A stretch of DNA of 64,000 nt from Prevotella sp. DNF00663 (lineage in GTDB: Bacteria; Bacteroidota; Bacteroidia; Bacteroidales; Bacteroidaceae). Below the pieces are notes generated by a model. It had not been told where the DNA came from, made no database searches, and was given only the letters and a program-made list of their open reading frames with translations. Where the stretch lies: contig NZ_KQ960645.1 in the NCBI RefSeq assembly GCF_001553265.1, positions 27,866 to 91,865 on the forward strand, given 5' to 3'. A program made the translations under genes and the position numbers. Shown in pieces: positions 8,299-17,491 of this stretch (position 1 is its first letter; the number at the start of each line of letters is the position of its first letter).

Positions 8299-10517
8299 TC
8301 TTTTGGAGTATCAATATGGGTAACGCGGTCGTTTAGCTCGGCCAATTTCCCTTGATTCCATCTATCGGTTGTACCAACGAGGTAACCGGTGATGCGTTGC
8401 AGCTTGTCGATGTGATGACTACCGCATTTTGGACATGCATCCAAATTGGCATCGGCGTTCTCATGACCACAGTCCATACAACGATTACGGTTGTGATTCA
8501 CCGAGCCATAGCCCATATTCAGCTTGTCCATCATGTCTACCACGTTCATAATCACCTGTGGGTTGTGCGTCGCGTCGCCATCTATCTCTACGTAGAAGAT
8601 GTGGCCGCCACGTGTTAAGTCGTGATAAGGAGCCTCTACTTGAGCCTTATGCAGAGCCGAACATTTATAATATACCGGTACATGGTTGGAGTTGGTGTAG
8701 TAGTCGCGGTCGGTCACGCCTTCAATGTTGCCAAATTCCTTGCGGTCTTTCTTCGTGAATTTACCCGAAAGTCCCTCAGCCGGTGTGGCCAATACGCTGT
8801 AGTTGTGGCCGTATTGTTCTGAGAAATCTTTCACACGGTCGCGCATATAGGTGACAATCTTTACACCCAACTGCTGCGACTCTTCGCTTTCGCCATGGTG
8901 TTGGCCTGTCAATGCCTTCAAACATTCGGCCAATCCGATGAATCCAATACCCAATGTACCTTGGTTGATGACGCTCTCTATGGTGTCGTTGGCATTGAGA
9001 TGATCGGCACCGGTCCATAGATAACGCATGAGTAATGGGAATTGCTTGGCGTAAGCTGTCTTTTGGAATTGGAATCGTTCGTCTAGTTGTTTGGCCGTCA
9101 ACTCAAGCATACCGTCGAGCTTGGCAAAGAACTTATTGATACGTTCTGCCTTGTCTTCGATACCCATACATTCGATGGCGAGCTTTACTATATTAATAGT
9201 GGTGAAACTAAGGTTGCCTCGTCCCACCGATGTCTTGTCTCCATATCTGTTTTCAAACACACGAGTGCGGCATCCCATGGTTGCAATTTCCCAATTATAA
9301 CGTTCGGGGTCGTTGGCTCTCCATTTTTCATTTTGATTGAAAGTAGCATCCAAATTCAGGAAGTTCGGGAAGAAACGACGAGCCGTTACTTTGCATGCCA
9401 GTTGGTAAAGATCATAGTTACGGTCTTCGGGCAGATAGTTTACGCCACGTTTCTTCTTCCATATTTGGATGGGGAAGATAGCAGTCTCACCATTACCCAC
9501 GCCTTCGTAGGTGGAGATGAGTAGCTCGCGCATCACGCAACGACCTTCGGCCGAAGTGTCGGTGCCGTAGTTGATAGACGAGAATACCACCTGATTTCCT
9601 CCACGGCTATGGATGGTATTCATATTATGGATGAATGCTTCCATGGCCTGATGTACACGTCCGGCAGTAGAGTTGATGGCATGTTGCTTTACGCGCTCTG
9701 CTCCTTGTAGGCCGTCGAGAGGTCGATTGATGTAGTCGTCTATCTCTGCATCGTAAAGCGCGGAGAAGTCTTCGCCATACAATTTCTCCAAATTCTTCAC
9801 TTCTTGCTGGTACGATAAACGTACATAGGGAGCGAGATAGAAGTCGAAGGCTGGGATAGCTTGCCCACCGTGCATCTCGTTTTGGCATGTCTCCAGTGAG
9901 ATACAAGCCAATACGGCAGCCGTCTCGATGCGCTTAGCCGGGCGCGAGCTGCCATGCCCTGCGGTGAATCCGTGCTTCAAAATGATGTCGAGCGGGTGTT
10001 GTACACAGGTCAGCGACTTGGTAGGGTAATAGTCCTTATCATGAATATGGATATAGTTATGCTGTACGGCCTCGCGTACTTCTTCTGATAACAAGTAATC
10101 GTCGACAAACGGTTTTGTTGTTTCTGAAGCAAACTTCATCATCATTCCAGCCGGTGTATCGGCGTTCATGTTGGCATTTTCGCGCGTCACGTCGTTGCTT
10201 TTGATGTTGACGATGTCCAAGAATATGTCGCGTGTCTTAGCCTTGCGAGCTATCGAACGCTGGTTACGATACTGGATGTATTTCTGCGCAACGTCTTTAC
10301 GAGAACTCTTCATCAGCTCTTTTTCTACGGCATCTTGAATATCCTCTACGGTCATCTGTGCCTTGCCTTTGAAGTTTACATGGTCGGTGATTTTGACAAT
10401 GAGTGCTTCGTCTTCTCCTTTTTCTGTGTGAAGCATGGCCTTACGAATCGCCGCACTAATCTTCTGCTCGTTGAATCCAACGATGCGACCATCTCTCTTT
10501 ACAACCGTTTGTATCAT
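8295..10517 (-). CDS. nrdD: Anaerobic (class III) ribonucleoside-triphosphate reductase
   Basis: 740 aa. It reduces ribonucleoside triphosphates to deoxyribonucleotides in anaerobiosis. An ATP-cone regulatory domain (VVKRDGRIVGFNEQKISAAI) occupies the first ~95 residues. The catalytic barrel follows. The C-terminus has the zinc site CMDCGHEN plus CPKCGSHH, then RITGYLVG with the probable radical glycine at about residue 711. The operon with nrdG is standard. A candidate -7 box (TATCTTTG on the minus strand, 10573-10580) lies about 55 bp before the ATG, without a good -33 partner. Confidence 0.97.
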   Translation of the reverse strand: MIQTVVKRDGRIVGFNEQKISAAIRKAMLHTEKGEDEALIVKITDHVNFKGKAQMTVEDIQDAVEKELMKSSRKDVAQKYIQYRNQRSIARKAKTRDIFLDIVNIKSNDVTRENANMNADTPAGMMMKFASETTKPFVDDYLLSEEVREAVQHNYIHIHDKDYYPTKSLTCVQHPLDIILKHGFTAGHGSSRPAKRIETAAVLACISLETCQNEMHGGQAIPAFDFYLAPYVRLSYQQEVKNLEKLYGEDFSALYDAEIDDYINRPLDGLQGAERVKQHAINSTAGRVHQAMEAFIHNMNTIHSRGGNQVVFSSINYGTDTSAEGRCVMRELLISTYEGVGNGETAIFPIQIWKKKRGVNYLPEDRNYDLYQLACKVTARRFFPNFLNLDATFNQNEKWRANDPERYNWEIATMGCRTRVFENRYGDKTSVGRGNLSFTTINIVKLAIECMGIEDKAERINKFFAKLDGMLELTAKQLDERFQFQKTAYAKQFPLLMRYLWTGADHLNANDTIESVINQGTLGIGFIGLAECLKALTGQHHGESEESQQLGVKIVTYMRDRVKDFSEQYGHNYSVLATPAEGLSGKFTKKDRKEFGNIEGVTDRDYYTNSNHVPVYYKCSALHKAQVEAPYHDLTRGGHIFYVEIDGDATHNPQVIMNVVDMMDKLNMGYGSVNHNRNRCMDCGHENADANLDACPKCGSHHIDKLQRITGYLVGTTDRWNQGKLAELNDRVTHIDTPKE

Positions 10518-10827
10518 GATAGGGTAAATAGTGTATTTTAAATGTTCTTATGTTGTTAGTTGATTGCTTTTGCAAAGATAGCTTATTTATTAATATGAAA
10601 TTCGTTTTGGGAAACTTTTGTCGTGTTAAAATATGTCAAGTCTTTGATATTCAGTTAGTTGAAAAATAAAATGGAAAACTTTGTTTTAAATTGTATGAGT
10701 TTGGTTTTCCATAAAGGTAAACTGTTATGTTGTTTTGTTTACTATTTGTTGTACATTTTAATAGCCTCGCCATGTAGCTGTGTATGGGTCATTAGATTGC
10801 TTATTTGTCGTCCTATTTGCCAGTTAA

Positions 10828-10926
10828 TGAATTCATTGCAGTGGCTTGGCAACGTTGCTGAGTAGGCTAGGCAGCACTGCTGAAGAGGCGATGCAGCGAT
10901 ATTGTCGAACCTTTGCAGCTAGCTTC
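10828..10926. repeat. 22-bp-period palindromic repeat array, locus A
   Basis: Four to five units with starts at 10828, 10850, 10872, 10894 and 10916, exactly 22 bp apart. The cleanest cores are CAACGTTGCTG and CAGCACTGCTG; the outer copies are degenerate (CAGCGATATTG, CAGCTAGCTTC). Each core is a near-palindrome followed by an 11-bp spacer that often carries AGGC. The period is not a multiple of three, so it is not coding. The same pattern occurs at loci near 30.4 and 42.4 kb. It lies in the 580-bp spacer between nrdD and the BlaI gene, where I see no credible gene. Confidence 0.65.
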
Positions 10927-11045
10927 AAGTGAAGCGTTATAGAGTTTATAACATTCATATACTTGTTAATTACTAAAAATATGGCGGTGCATTACTAAAT
11001 ATAGAAGTTAATGTTTGGCAGTTTTTGAGAGTGTAAAAGAGTAAT

Positions 11046-11094
11046 TACGAAAAGTTTAGTATATATTTGCGATGTGATTACTAAAACTTTCGTA
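11046..11094. promoter_or_regulatory. BlaI-type operators around the blaI promoter
   Basis: Two 16-bp imperfect dyads lie in inverted orientation: TACGAAAAGTTTAGTA at 11046-11061 and TACTAAAACTTTCGTA at 11079-11094. They differ by one shifted base when one is reverse-complemented. Both have the TAC-N10-GTA shape typical of BlaI/MecI operators. The -7 element TATATTTG (11062-11069) is sandwiched between them. Half-site-like words (TTACTAAA) recur at about 10970 and 10992. The arrangement predicts autorepression by the regulator encoded immediately downstream. Confidence 0.6.
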
Positions 11095-11097
11095 GAT

Positions 11098-11499
11098 ATG
11101 AATAGAAGTAAAAAAGAATATCCGGTCTTGACGAAAAGCGAGATGGATGTGATGAAGATACTTTGGCAAATAAGGGATGAAGCTACCGTGAAAGATATAT
11201 TGGCGAGGTATACAGAGCCTAAACCGGCATACACAACGGTTGCTACATTCTTGAAAATATTGACAGCCAAGGGGTATTTATCAGAGTCGAAGCGTCTCGA
11301 TATGGGCAAAGCTTTGTATTACAAGCCGCTGCTTAGTCAAGAAGAGTACACCTCGCGAGTGATGGATGAAGTGACGACCGACTTCTTTGGTGGGTCGGTT
11401 GGTTCTTTGGTCAACTTCTTCGTACGCGAAGAAAAGATTAGTGTTAGTGAGATAGAGAAATTACTTCAGATGATTAAAGATGCTGAGCTACGTCATTAA
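11098..11499 (+). CDS. BlaI/MecI/CopY-family transcriptional repressor
   Basis: 133 aa from the ATG at 11098; a GTG 24 bp upstream lies inside the operator/promoter region and is rejected. The winged helix occupies residues about 8-75 (LTKSEMDVMKILW, then TTVATFLKILTAKGYL as recognition helix and wing). The C-terminal dimerisation helix ends in VSEIEKLLQMI. In this family, proteolysis by a partner M56 membrane peptidase relieves repression. The partner gene overlaps its last 20 bp, giving the usual two-gene unit. The target beyond autoregulation is not evident, and no beta-lactamase is nearby. Confidence 0.93.
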   Translation: MNRSKKEYPVLTKSEMDVMKILWQIRDEATVKDILARYTEPKPAYTTVATFLKILTAKGYLSESKRLDMGKALYYKPLLSQEEYTSRVMDEVTTDFFGGSVGSLVNFFVREEKISVSEIEKLLQMIKDAELRH

Positions 11500-12961
11500 A
11501 TCTGTGGTTTATTTGAGCTTGATGTACATTCCGTACATGTTGCTCTTGAAGAAGGAGTCGTTCTTTCGATTCAATCGATTGATGCTTATCCTTGTGATGT
11601 TACTCTCCTTGGTGCTTCCTTGGGTTAATATCCCGGCTATCTCGTGGGGCGATTATGCCGTCAGTGTGTATCTGGAGTCGGGGAGTGGAGTGGTGGTAGA
11701 GTCTACTGATGCTGGAAATACGGTAGGATTGCCCACATCGGTGTCTGTCAATTGGTGGGGTATAATTGGCTATCTATATATAATCGGTGTTGCGATAACT
11801 CTGCTTATTAAGATGTTCCAGTTGGGCATGCTCTATCGAAAAATACATCAAGGTGTACTTTGGACCGAAGTGAAAGACGGTATCCGACTGTTCTGCCATG
11901 CCGATGATGTGTCTCCTTTCAGTTGGTTTAACAGTATCGTTATCAGTCAGGCTGATTATGAGAATGATGCCGATGCGATTTTATGCCATGAGCGCGAACA
12001 CGTGCGTGCGTACCATTCATGGGACATACTGCTGTTGAATTTGGTGCAAACGGTACAATGGTTTAATCCCTTGGCGTGGATTATGGGTACTTCTTTACGC
12101 GATGTACACGAGTATGAGGCCGATGATGCGGTGCTTGCCGGTGGTATAGAGGGTTCCCGATACCAGTATTTATTGATTCGTAAGGCAGTGGGGACAAGTC
12201 CTTATGCCTTTGCAAATAGTTTTAATCACAGTCTATTAACAAAAAGAATTACAATGATGTTACGTAAGAAATCTAACCCATGGATGCGTACAAAAGGTTT
12301 GTACGTAGTGTTGGTGGCATCGATTGCACTCAGTGCTTTTGCCACTCCAGAATTGAATCAACAAGTAGATAAGCTTGTTGGTGAGTCACAAAGTATGAGT
12401 AAAGGAATGGTTTCAAATGACTTCCAGAATATGGAGAGGGGTGGAAAAACTACGTTATCGGACTTTACCGATGGACAGAAGAAAACAAAAATGCGCAAAC
12501 TGGTGAAAGCAAAAAAGGTGGAAGATGTGGTTCAGTGTGTTGTTTCTGATGAACAGAAATCCAAGGCGGAATATATGGGAGGCCATGATGAAATGATGAA
12601 GTTTTTGGCCATGCATCTCAAATATCCTATTGTTGCTAGAGATAATGGCGTAGAAGGTAATGTGCAGGTTACTTTTACGGTAGGGGATGATGGTAGTCTT
12701 GTAGATGTGAAGGGAGTTTATGTCCCAACACAAAAAGCAATTTTGCAGAACGATATGATTATAACAGGGTATAAAAAAGCTGATGCCGGTGAGAATGGTA
12801 CGGCCGGTGCAAATGAAGAACAACTTGCTCAGGCTCGCAAAGCGCTTGTAAATGAAGCGATAAGGGTAGTGAGTCTGATGCCTAAGTGGACACCCGCCCG
12901 AAAAGATGGTAAGCAGGTTAGCTCTTCAGAGCAGTATATGTGCCGATTTAGATTGAAATAA
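11480..12961 (+). CDS. BlaR1/MecR1-like M56 membrane peptidase with TonB-like C-terminus
   Basis: 493 aa. Four hydrophobic segments anchor the N-terminal part (about residues 5-25, 35-52, 95-115 and after residue 270). The zinc peptidase motif HEREH (H170) lies between the third and fourth, as in BlaR1. Instead of a penicillin-binding sensor domain, the periplasmic C-terminus carries a TonB C-terminal-type domain (KYPIVARDNGVEGNVQVTFTV, ending MCRFRLK). This suggests sensing through a TonB-dependent or other envelope protein rather than beta-lactams. The start codon lies inside the end of the repressor gene. Family assignment is strong; the signal is unknown. Confidence 0.9.
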   Translation: MLSYVIKSVVYLSLMYIPYMLLLKKESFFRFNRLMLILVMLLSLVLPWVNIPAISWGDYAVSVYLESGSGVVVESTDAGNTVGLPTSVSVNWWGIIGYLYIIGVAITLLIKMFQLGMLYRKIHQGVLWTEVKDGIRLFCHADDVSPFSWFNSIVISQADYENDADAILCHEREHVRAYHSWDILLLNLVQTVQWFNPLAWIMGTSLRDVHEYEADDAVLAGGIEGSRYQYLLIRKAVGTSPYAFANSFNHSLLTKRITMMLRKKSNPWMRTKGLYVVLVASIALSAFATPELNQQVDKLVGESQSMSKGMVSNDFQNMERGGKTTLSDFTDGQKKTKMRKLVKAKKVEDVVQCVVSDEQKSKAEYMGGHDEMMKFLAMHLKYPIVARDNGVEGNVQVTFTVGDDGSLVDVKGVYVPTQKAILQNDMIITGYKKADAGENGTAGANEEQLAQARKALVNEAIRVVSLMPKWTPARKDGKQVSSSEQYMCRFRLK

Positions 12962-12998
12962 ATTGATTTAAATCAAAAAGATGTTATATATAGAAGAA

Positions 12999-13065
12999 AA
13001 TACCATGAAATATTTGGAACGTATACAAAAACCATATATCTTTGCATCGTGTTTTTCATGGTATT
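12999..13065 (+). promoter_or_regulatory. Promoter bracketed by 12-bp inverted repeats
   Basis: TTTG at 13013-13016 and TATCTTTG at 13037-13044 are 20 bp apart, a full Bacteroides consensus. The promoter lies exactly between AATACCATGAAA (12999-13010) and its perfect reverse complement TTTCATGGTATT (13054-13065). It points toward murF-alr, whose ATG is about 320 bp downstream. The repeats could be a regulator site, an RNA hairpin stem, or recombination sites of a very small invertible element. Confidence 0.5.
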
Positions 13066-13374
13066 AGATTATTAAGGTTAATAAAAGATTGGTTGTCGTG
13101 ATGATAATCAATTTTTTTTTTGCCCTTTTGGCAAAGGAAGTGTGACAACCATGTAGGTTATTGCTAACCGACTGACCAATGTTGAGGAATAAACTTGGTG
13201 TCAACAAATCAATGATAAATTTTCATTTGTCTTTGAATAGCATTATCTTTGCATAAGATAAGCTGCACTCGGCAATTTGAGAATAAATTCTCATTGCGCT
13301 CATTTGCATTATCTTTGCAAAAGCTAAGTTGCCTTTAATGGTAGCTGTATACAAGACATTCAACACATCATACG
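13066..13374 (+). promoter_or_regulatory. Leader region of murF-alr with two similar -7 boxes
   Basis: No gene is visible. It holds a run of ten T's near 13111-13120, then short hairpins (TTTGCC/GGCAAA near 13120-13136; GGTTA/TAACC near 13157-13170). Two copies of a word containing GCATTATCTTTGCA follow, with TATCTTTG boxes at 13244-13251 and 13310-13317, 66 bp apart. They may be tandem promoters for murF-alr; neither has a perfect -33 TTTG at the right distance. Confidence 0.4.
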
Positions 13375-15852
13375 ATGACATATACTATTGAAAAAGTAAC
13401 CACACTGATAGGTGCGCGTCGTTTTGGAGAACATGAAGCAAACATCGGATTCGTTTTAACCGATAGTCGTTCACTCTGTTTCCCTGAAGAAACCTTGTTT
13501 TTTGCATTGAAGTCCGTGCGTAACGACGGACATCATTATATCCCGGAATTATATCGTCGCGGTGTTCGCAACTTTGTTGTAGAACATGTACCGCATGATT
13601 TTGCACAGCAATATGCTGATGCTAACTTCTTGAAAGTGGTCAACTCATTGGAAGCTTTGCAGCGTTTGGCCGAGCGTCATCGCGATGAATTTAATATTCC
13701 TATCGTCGGAATTACTGGTAGCAATGGTAAAACGATGGTGAAGGAGTGGCTCTACCAACTGGTATCTCCACAACTAATGACGACACGTAGTCCCCGTAGT
13801 TACAACTCGCAGATAGGTGTCCCACTCTCGGTATGGTTGATGAATGAACAGACACAAGTAGGTATCTTTGAAGCAGGTATTAGTTTGCCGGGCGAGATGT
13901 TGGCTTTGGGCGATATTATTCAGCCTACTATCGGGGTGCTCACCAGTTTAGGATTGGCTCATCAAGAGAATTTCTCGTCGATGGAAGAGAAGTGCATGGA
14001 GAAGTTGAAGTTGTTCCATGATGCGCAGAATGTGGTTTATTGTTCAGACGACGACATCGTTGTGCGTTGCTTGGCGGAATCAGAATATAAGGGTGAGAAG
14101 ACTGATTGGAGCATGAAGAATCCGCAGGCTGCCCTCTATATAAATAAGGTGGAGAAAGGAGAGACTACTACTCGTGTATCGTATGTGTTCCATGGCACGG
14201 AGCAAGGAGAGTATGAACTGCCTTTCATCGACGACGCTTCGGTGGCTAACAGTGTCACTTCGGCAGCTGTGGCTTTACTGCTTGGTGTGTCAAAGGAGGA
14301 TTTGAATCTGCGGATGGCGGCTCTCGAACCGGTGGCTATGCGCTTGGAAGTGAAACAAGGACAGCATGGTTGCACGCTTATTAATGATAGCTACAACTCG
14401 GATATAAACTCACTCGACATAGCACTCGACTTTATGAATCGTCGACCAGACCATCAAGGGCGTCGCCGAACTTTGATTCTGAGCGATATATTCCAAAGTG
14501 GTGAACAGCCCAAGTTGCTTTATCAAGAGGTGTCGAACATGGCTGTGGAGCGTGGTGTACAGAAGTTTATCGGTATTGGTCCGCAGTTGTTGCAGCAGGC
14601 GGATGTGATAGCTGTGGGCGAAAAGTATTTCTTTGAGAATGTCGAAGAATTTATTCACAGTGATGTGTTCCATGGTTTGCGCGACGAAGTGATTCTGTTG
14701 AAAGGTGCACGCCAATTTGGTTTCGACCAATTGACGGAACTCTTGGTGCAGAAAGTGCATGAGACTATCTTGGAAGTAAACCTGAATGCGGTGGTGAACA
14801 ACTTGAATTGGTATCGTTCATTCATGCGTCCGGAGACCAAACTTGTGTGCATGATTAAGGCCGATGCGTATGGAGCGGGGAGTGTGGAGATAGCTAAGAC
14901 ATTGCAAGACCATCGTGTGGACTATCTGGCCGTGGCTGTTGCCGATGAGGGAGTGACGCTCCGCAAGAATGGAATCACGAGCAATATCATGATCATGAAC
15001 CCGGAGATGTCGGCGTTCAAGACCATGTTTGATTATGATTTAGAGCCCGAAGTCTATAGTTTTCGCCTGTTGGAAGCACTCATCAAGGCTGCTGAGAAAG
15101 AAGGTATCACCGGTTATCCCGTACATATCAAACTCGATACCGGTATGCATCGGCTGGGGTTTAATCCTCGTGAAGACATGCCGCGTCTCATAGATCGCCT
15201 AAAACACCAAAATGCTATTATCCCTCGGTCGGTGTTTTCGCACTTCGTTGGGTCGGATAGTGATGACTTTGATAGTTTCTCTGCTGCTCAATTTGCTCTC
15301 TTTGAAGAAGGTAGCAAGCAGTTGCAAGATGCTTTTGAGCATAAGATTTTGCGACATATAGATAATTCGGCAGGCATTATTCACTTCCCGAACCGTCAAC
15401 TCGACATGTGTAGATTGGGACTAGGGCTCTACGGAATCAACTCTCGTGACAACGCAACCATTAACAATGTGAGCACACTGAGGACCACAATACTACAGCT
15501 ACGCCATGTTCCGGCCGATGAAACGGTGGGCTATAGCCGTAAGGGAACGTTAGAGAAAGACAGTGTGATAGCTGCTATCCCTATCGGATATGCTGATGGT
15601 TTGAATCGTCACTTGGGCAATCGACATGGTTATTGCCTTGTCAACGGGCAGAAAGCATACTATGTCGGCAACATTTGTATGGATGTAGCGATGATAGATG
15701 TGACGGGAATAGACTGCAAGGAAGGCGATACTGTCGAGATATTCGGTGATCATCTGCCGGTAACGGTGCTGAGCGATGTGCTTGATACTATCCCCTATGA
15801 GGTGCTTACCGGTATCAGTCTACGAGTGAAGCGTATCTACTTCCAAGACTGA
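13375..15852 (+). CDS. murF/alr: MurF-Alr fusion: D-Ala-D-Ala-adding ligase / alanine racemase
   Basis: 825 aa. The first ~455 residues are MurF, which adds D-alanyl-D-alanine to the UDP-MurNAc tripeptide; its ATP-binding GSNGKT motif has the lysine at residue 119. The remainder is alanine racemase, with the PLP lysine at residue 495 in VCMIKADAYGAG, and with GLGLYGI and VGNICMDV downstream. The fusion puts production of D-alanine and use of its dipeptide in one cytoplasmic polypeptide; this architecture is known in Bacteroidetes. MurF's own catalytic motifs look intact (EAGISLPGEM, NDSYNSD). A 62-bp gap separates it from the MFS gene. Confidence 0.96.
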   Translation: MTYTIEKVTTLIGARRFGEHEANIGFVLTDSRSLCFPEETLFFALKSVRNDGHHYIPELYRRGVRNFVVEHVPHDFAQQYADANFLKVVNSLEALQRLAERHRDEFNIPIVGITGSNGKTMVKEWLYQLVSPQLMTTRSPRSYNSQIGVPLSVWLMNEQTQVGIFEAGISLPGEMLALGDIIQPTIGVLTSLGLAHQENFSSMEEKCMEKLKLFHDAQNVVYCSDDDIVVRCLAESEYKGEKTDWSMKNPQAALYINKVEKGETTTRVSYVFHGTEQGEYELPFIDDASVANSVTSAAVALLLGVSKEDLNLRMAALEPVAMRLEVKQGQHGCTLINDSYNSDINSLDIALDFMNRRPDHQGRRRTLILSDIFQSGEQPKLLYQEVSNMAVERGVQKFIGIGPQLLQQADVIAVGEKYFFENVEEFIHSDVFHGLRDEVILLKGARQFGFDQLTELLVQKVHETILEVNLNAVVNNLNWYRSFMRPETKLVCMIKADAYGAGSVEIAKTLQDHRVDYLAVAVADEGVTLRKNGITSNIMIMNPEMSAFKTMFDYDLEPEVYSFRLLEALIKAAEKEGITGYPVHIKLDTGMHRLGFNPREDMPRLIDRLKHQNAIIPRSVFSHFVGSDSDDFDSFSAAQFALFEEGSKQLQDAFEHKILRHIDNSAGIIHFPNRQLDMCRLGLGLYGINSRDNATINNVSTLRTTILQLRHVPADETVGYSRKGTLEKDSVIAAIPIGYADGLNRHLGNRHGYCLVNGQKAYYVGNICMDVAMIDVTGIDCKEGDTVEIFGDHLPVTVLSDVLDTIPYEVLTGISLRVKRIYFQD

Positions 15853-15914
15853 TAGGGCTTTTTTGAAAGATAATAGCTACTTGTTAAACACGATATAATT
15901 AAAACCTTAATAAT

Positions 15915-17363
15915 ATGAAGCAACAGAAAACAGGCCGGATGTCTAACTTTCGTTGGGTCATCTGTGCCTTGCTGTTCTTGGCAACAACAGTAAATTATTT
16001 AGATCGCCAAGTGTTATCGCTCACTTGGAAAGACTTTATTGCTCCCGAATTTCATTGGACCGATAATGACTACGGTACCATTACCGGTTGTTTTTCTATC
16101 TTTTATGCCATTGCAAACCTATTTGCCGGAAAGCTCATAGACTGGTTGGGAACGAAGAGAGGGTATCTCATTGCTATTCTTGTTTGGTCTACCGGAGCTA
16201 TCCTTCATGCCGGTTGTGGTTGGCTGGCCATGCACATTGAAGGGTATAATAGCATGGAAGAGTTGGCTCTTATACAGTATGGAAGCGATGCGGCGGTGGC
16301 TTTGGCTACTGTCAGTGTGTGGTTGTTTCTAGCCTGTAGACTCGTTCTTGCTGTCGGCGAAGGGGGGAATTTTCCGGCTGCTATCAAGGTGACGGCAGAG
16401 TATTTTCCTAAGAAAGACCGGGCTTTTGCTACTTCCATCTTCAATAGTGGAGCCTCTGTAGGGGCGTTGGCAGCTCCGGCTACCATCCCATTGCTGGCTC
16501 GTGCGTGGGGGTGGGAGATGGCTTTTGTCATCATCGGTATGCTTGGGTTCGTGTGGATGGGGCTGTGGATATGGCTTTATGATAAGCCCCGAAGCAATCA
16601 ATATGTGAATAAAGCCGAGCTGACTTATATAGAACAAGATGATGAGACGCTCCCTAGCGCAACACAAAGTGTGCAGACAAGCGAGAAACCTATTGGCTTT
16701 TGGAAGTGCTTTACCTATCGTCAAACGTGGGCATTCTTTGTTGGTAAATTCTCAACTGATGGTGTCTGGTGGTTCTTTCTGTTTTGGGCGCCGGCCTATT
16801 TCTCCGACCAATATGGTTATACTTCGGACTCATCGATGGGTATTGCGCTCGTTTTTACACTCTATGCCATCTGTACCGTGCTCAGTATCGGGGGTGGTTA
16901 TCTGCCTACTTACTTTGTAGATAAGAAGGGGATGAATCCTTATGCCGGTCGCATGCGGGCCATGCTGATATTTGCTTGTTTCCCTGTTTTGGGATTATTG
17001 GCGCAACCTATGGGTACGATGAGTGCTTGGTGGGCTGCTATCATCATAGGATTGCTAGGAGCAGGGCATCAAGCTTGGTCGGCCAATCTATATTCTACAA
17101 TTGGCGATATGTTCCCTAAATCGACTATAGCGACGATTACCGGTATTGGCTCGATGGCTGGTGGCGTGAGCAGCTTTATGTTGAATAAGGGTTCCGGCTT
17201 GCTCTTTACCTATGCAGCGGAGCAAGGTTCGGCTTTCCGTTTTATGGGTTTTGAAGGTAAGCCGGGCGGCTATATGATAGTCTTTTGTATCTGCGCCGTG
17301 GCCTATCTGATAGGTTGGACAATGATAAAACTATTGGTTCCCAAGTATAAACCAATAGTCTGA
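15915..17363 (+). CDS. MFS transporter, hexuronate/anion:cation symporter type
   Basis: 482 aa with about 12 transmembrane segments. The N-terminus (RWVICALLFLATTVNYLDRQVLS) has the NYLDRQ signature of the anion:cation symporter family that includes ExuT. GGNFPAAIKVTAEYFPKKDRA is the characteristic loop between TM4 and TM5. A longer than usual insertion lies near residues 108-128 (SMEELALIQYGSDAA). Likely substrates are hexuronates or related sugar acids, but no uronate catabolic gene is nearby. Same strand as murF-alr with a 62-bp gap; cotranscription is possible but functionally unexplained. Confidence 0.85.
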   Translation: MKQQKTGRMSNFRWVICALLFLATTVNYLDRQVLSLTWKDFIAPEFHWTDNDYGTITGCFSIFYAIANLFAGKLIDWLGTKRGYLIAILVWSTGAILHAGCGWLAMHIEGYNSMEELALIQYGSDAAVALATVSVWLFLACRLVLAVGEGGNFPAAIKVTAEYFPKKDRAFATSIFNSGASVGALAAPATIPLLARAWGWEMAFVIIGMLGFVWMGLWIWLYDKPRSNQYVNKAELTYIEQDDETLPSATQSVQTSEKPIGFWKCFTYRQTWAFFVGKFSTDGVWWFFLFWAPAYFSDQYGYTSDSSMGIALVFTLYAICTVLSIGGGYLPTYFVDKKGMNPYAGRMRAMLIFACFPVLGLLAQPMGTMSAWWAAIIIGLLGAGHQAWSANLYSTIGDMFPKSTIATITGIGSMAGGVSSFMLNKGSGLLFTYAAEQGSAFRFMGFEGKPGGYMIVFCICAVAYLIGWTMIKLLVPKYKPIV

Positions 17364-17381
17364 ATAGTAAAAAAATAAAAG

Positions 17382-17408
17382 GAGGGCATATCATATAGAT
17401 ATGCCCTC
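17382..17408 (-). terminator. Rho-independent terminator of PUL1
   Basis: A perfect 11-bp stem (GAGGGCATATC / GATATGCCCTC) with a 5-nt loop. On the minus strand it is followed by a T-rich run (complement of the A-rich stretch at 17369-17380). It therefore ends the minus-strand SusC-DUF1735 transcript and may also stop the opposing MFS transcript. Confidence 0.8.
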
Positions 17409-17491
17409 TACCTTAAAACCAGAGATGATTACCCGAAATCAACAATCTTTATTTATAATAATCATAATTACCTTTTTGTCTTTCAAACTTT

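Noticed and set aside
10659..10865. Open frame of 68 codons in the nrdD-blaI spacer
   Set aside because: Composition is that of AT-rich spacer, it runs into repeat array A, and no family resemblance was seen.
13244..13317. Two TATCTTTG words as proven tandem promoters
   Set aside because: Kept only as a low-confidence element because neither has a TTTG at the required distance.
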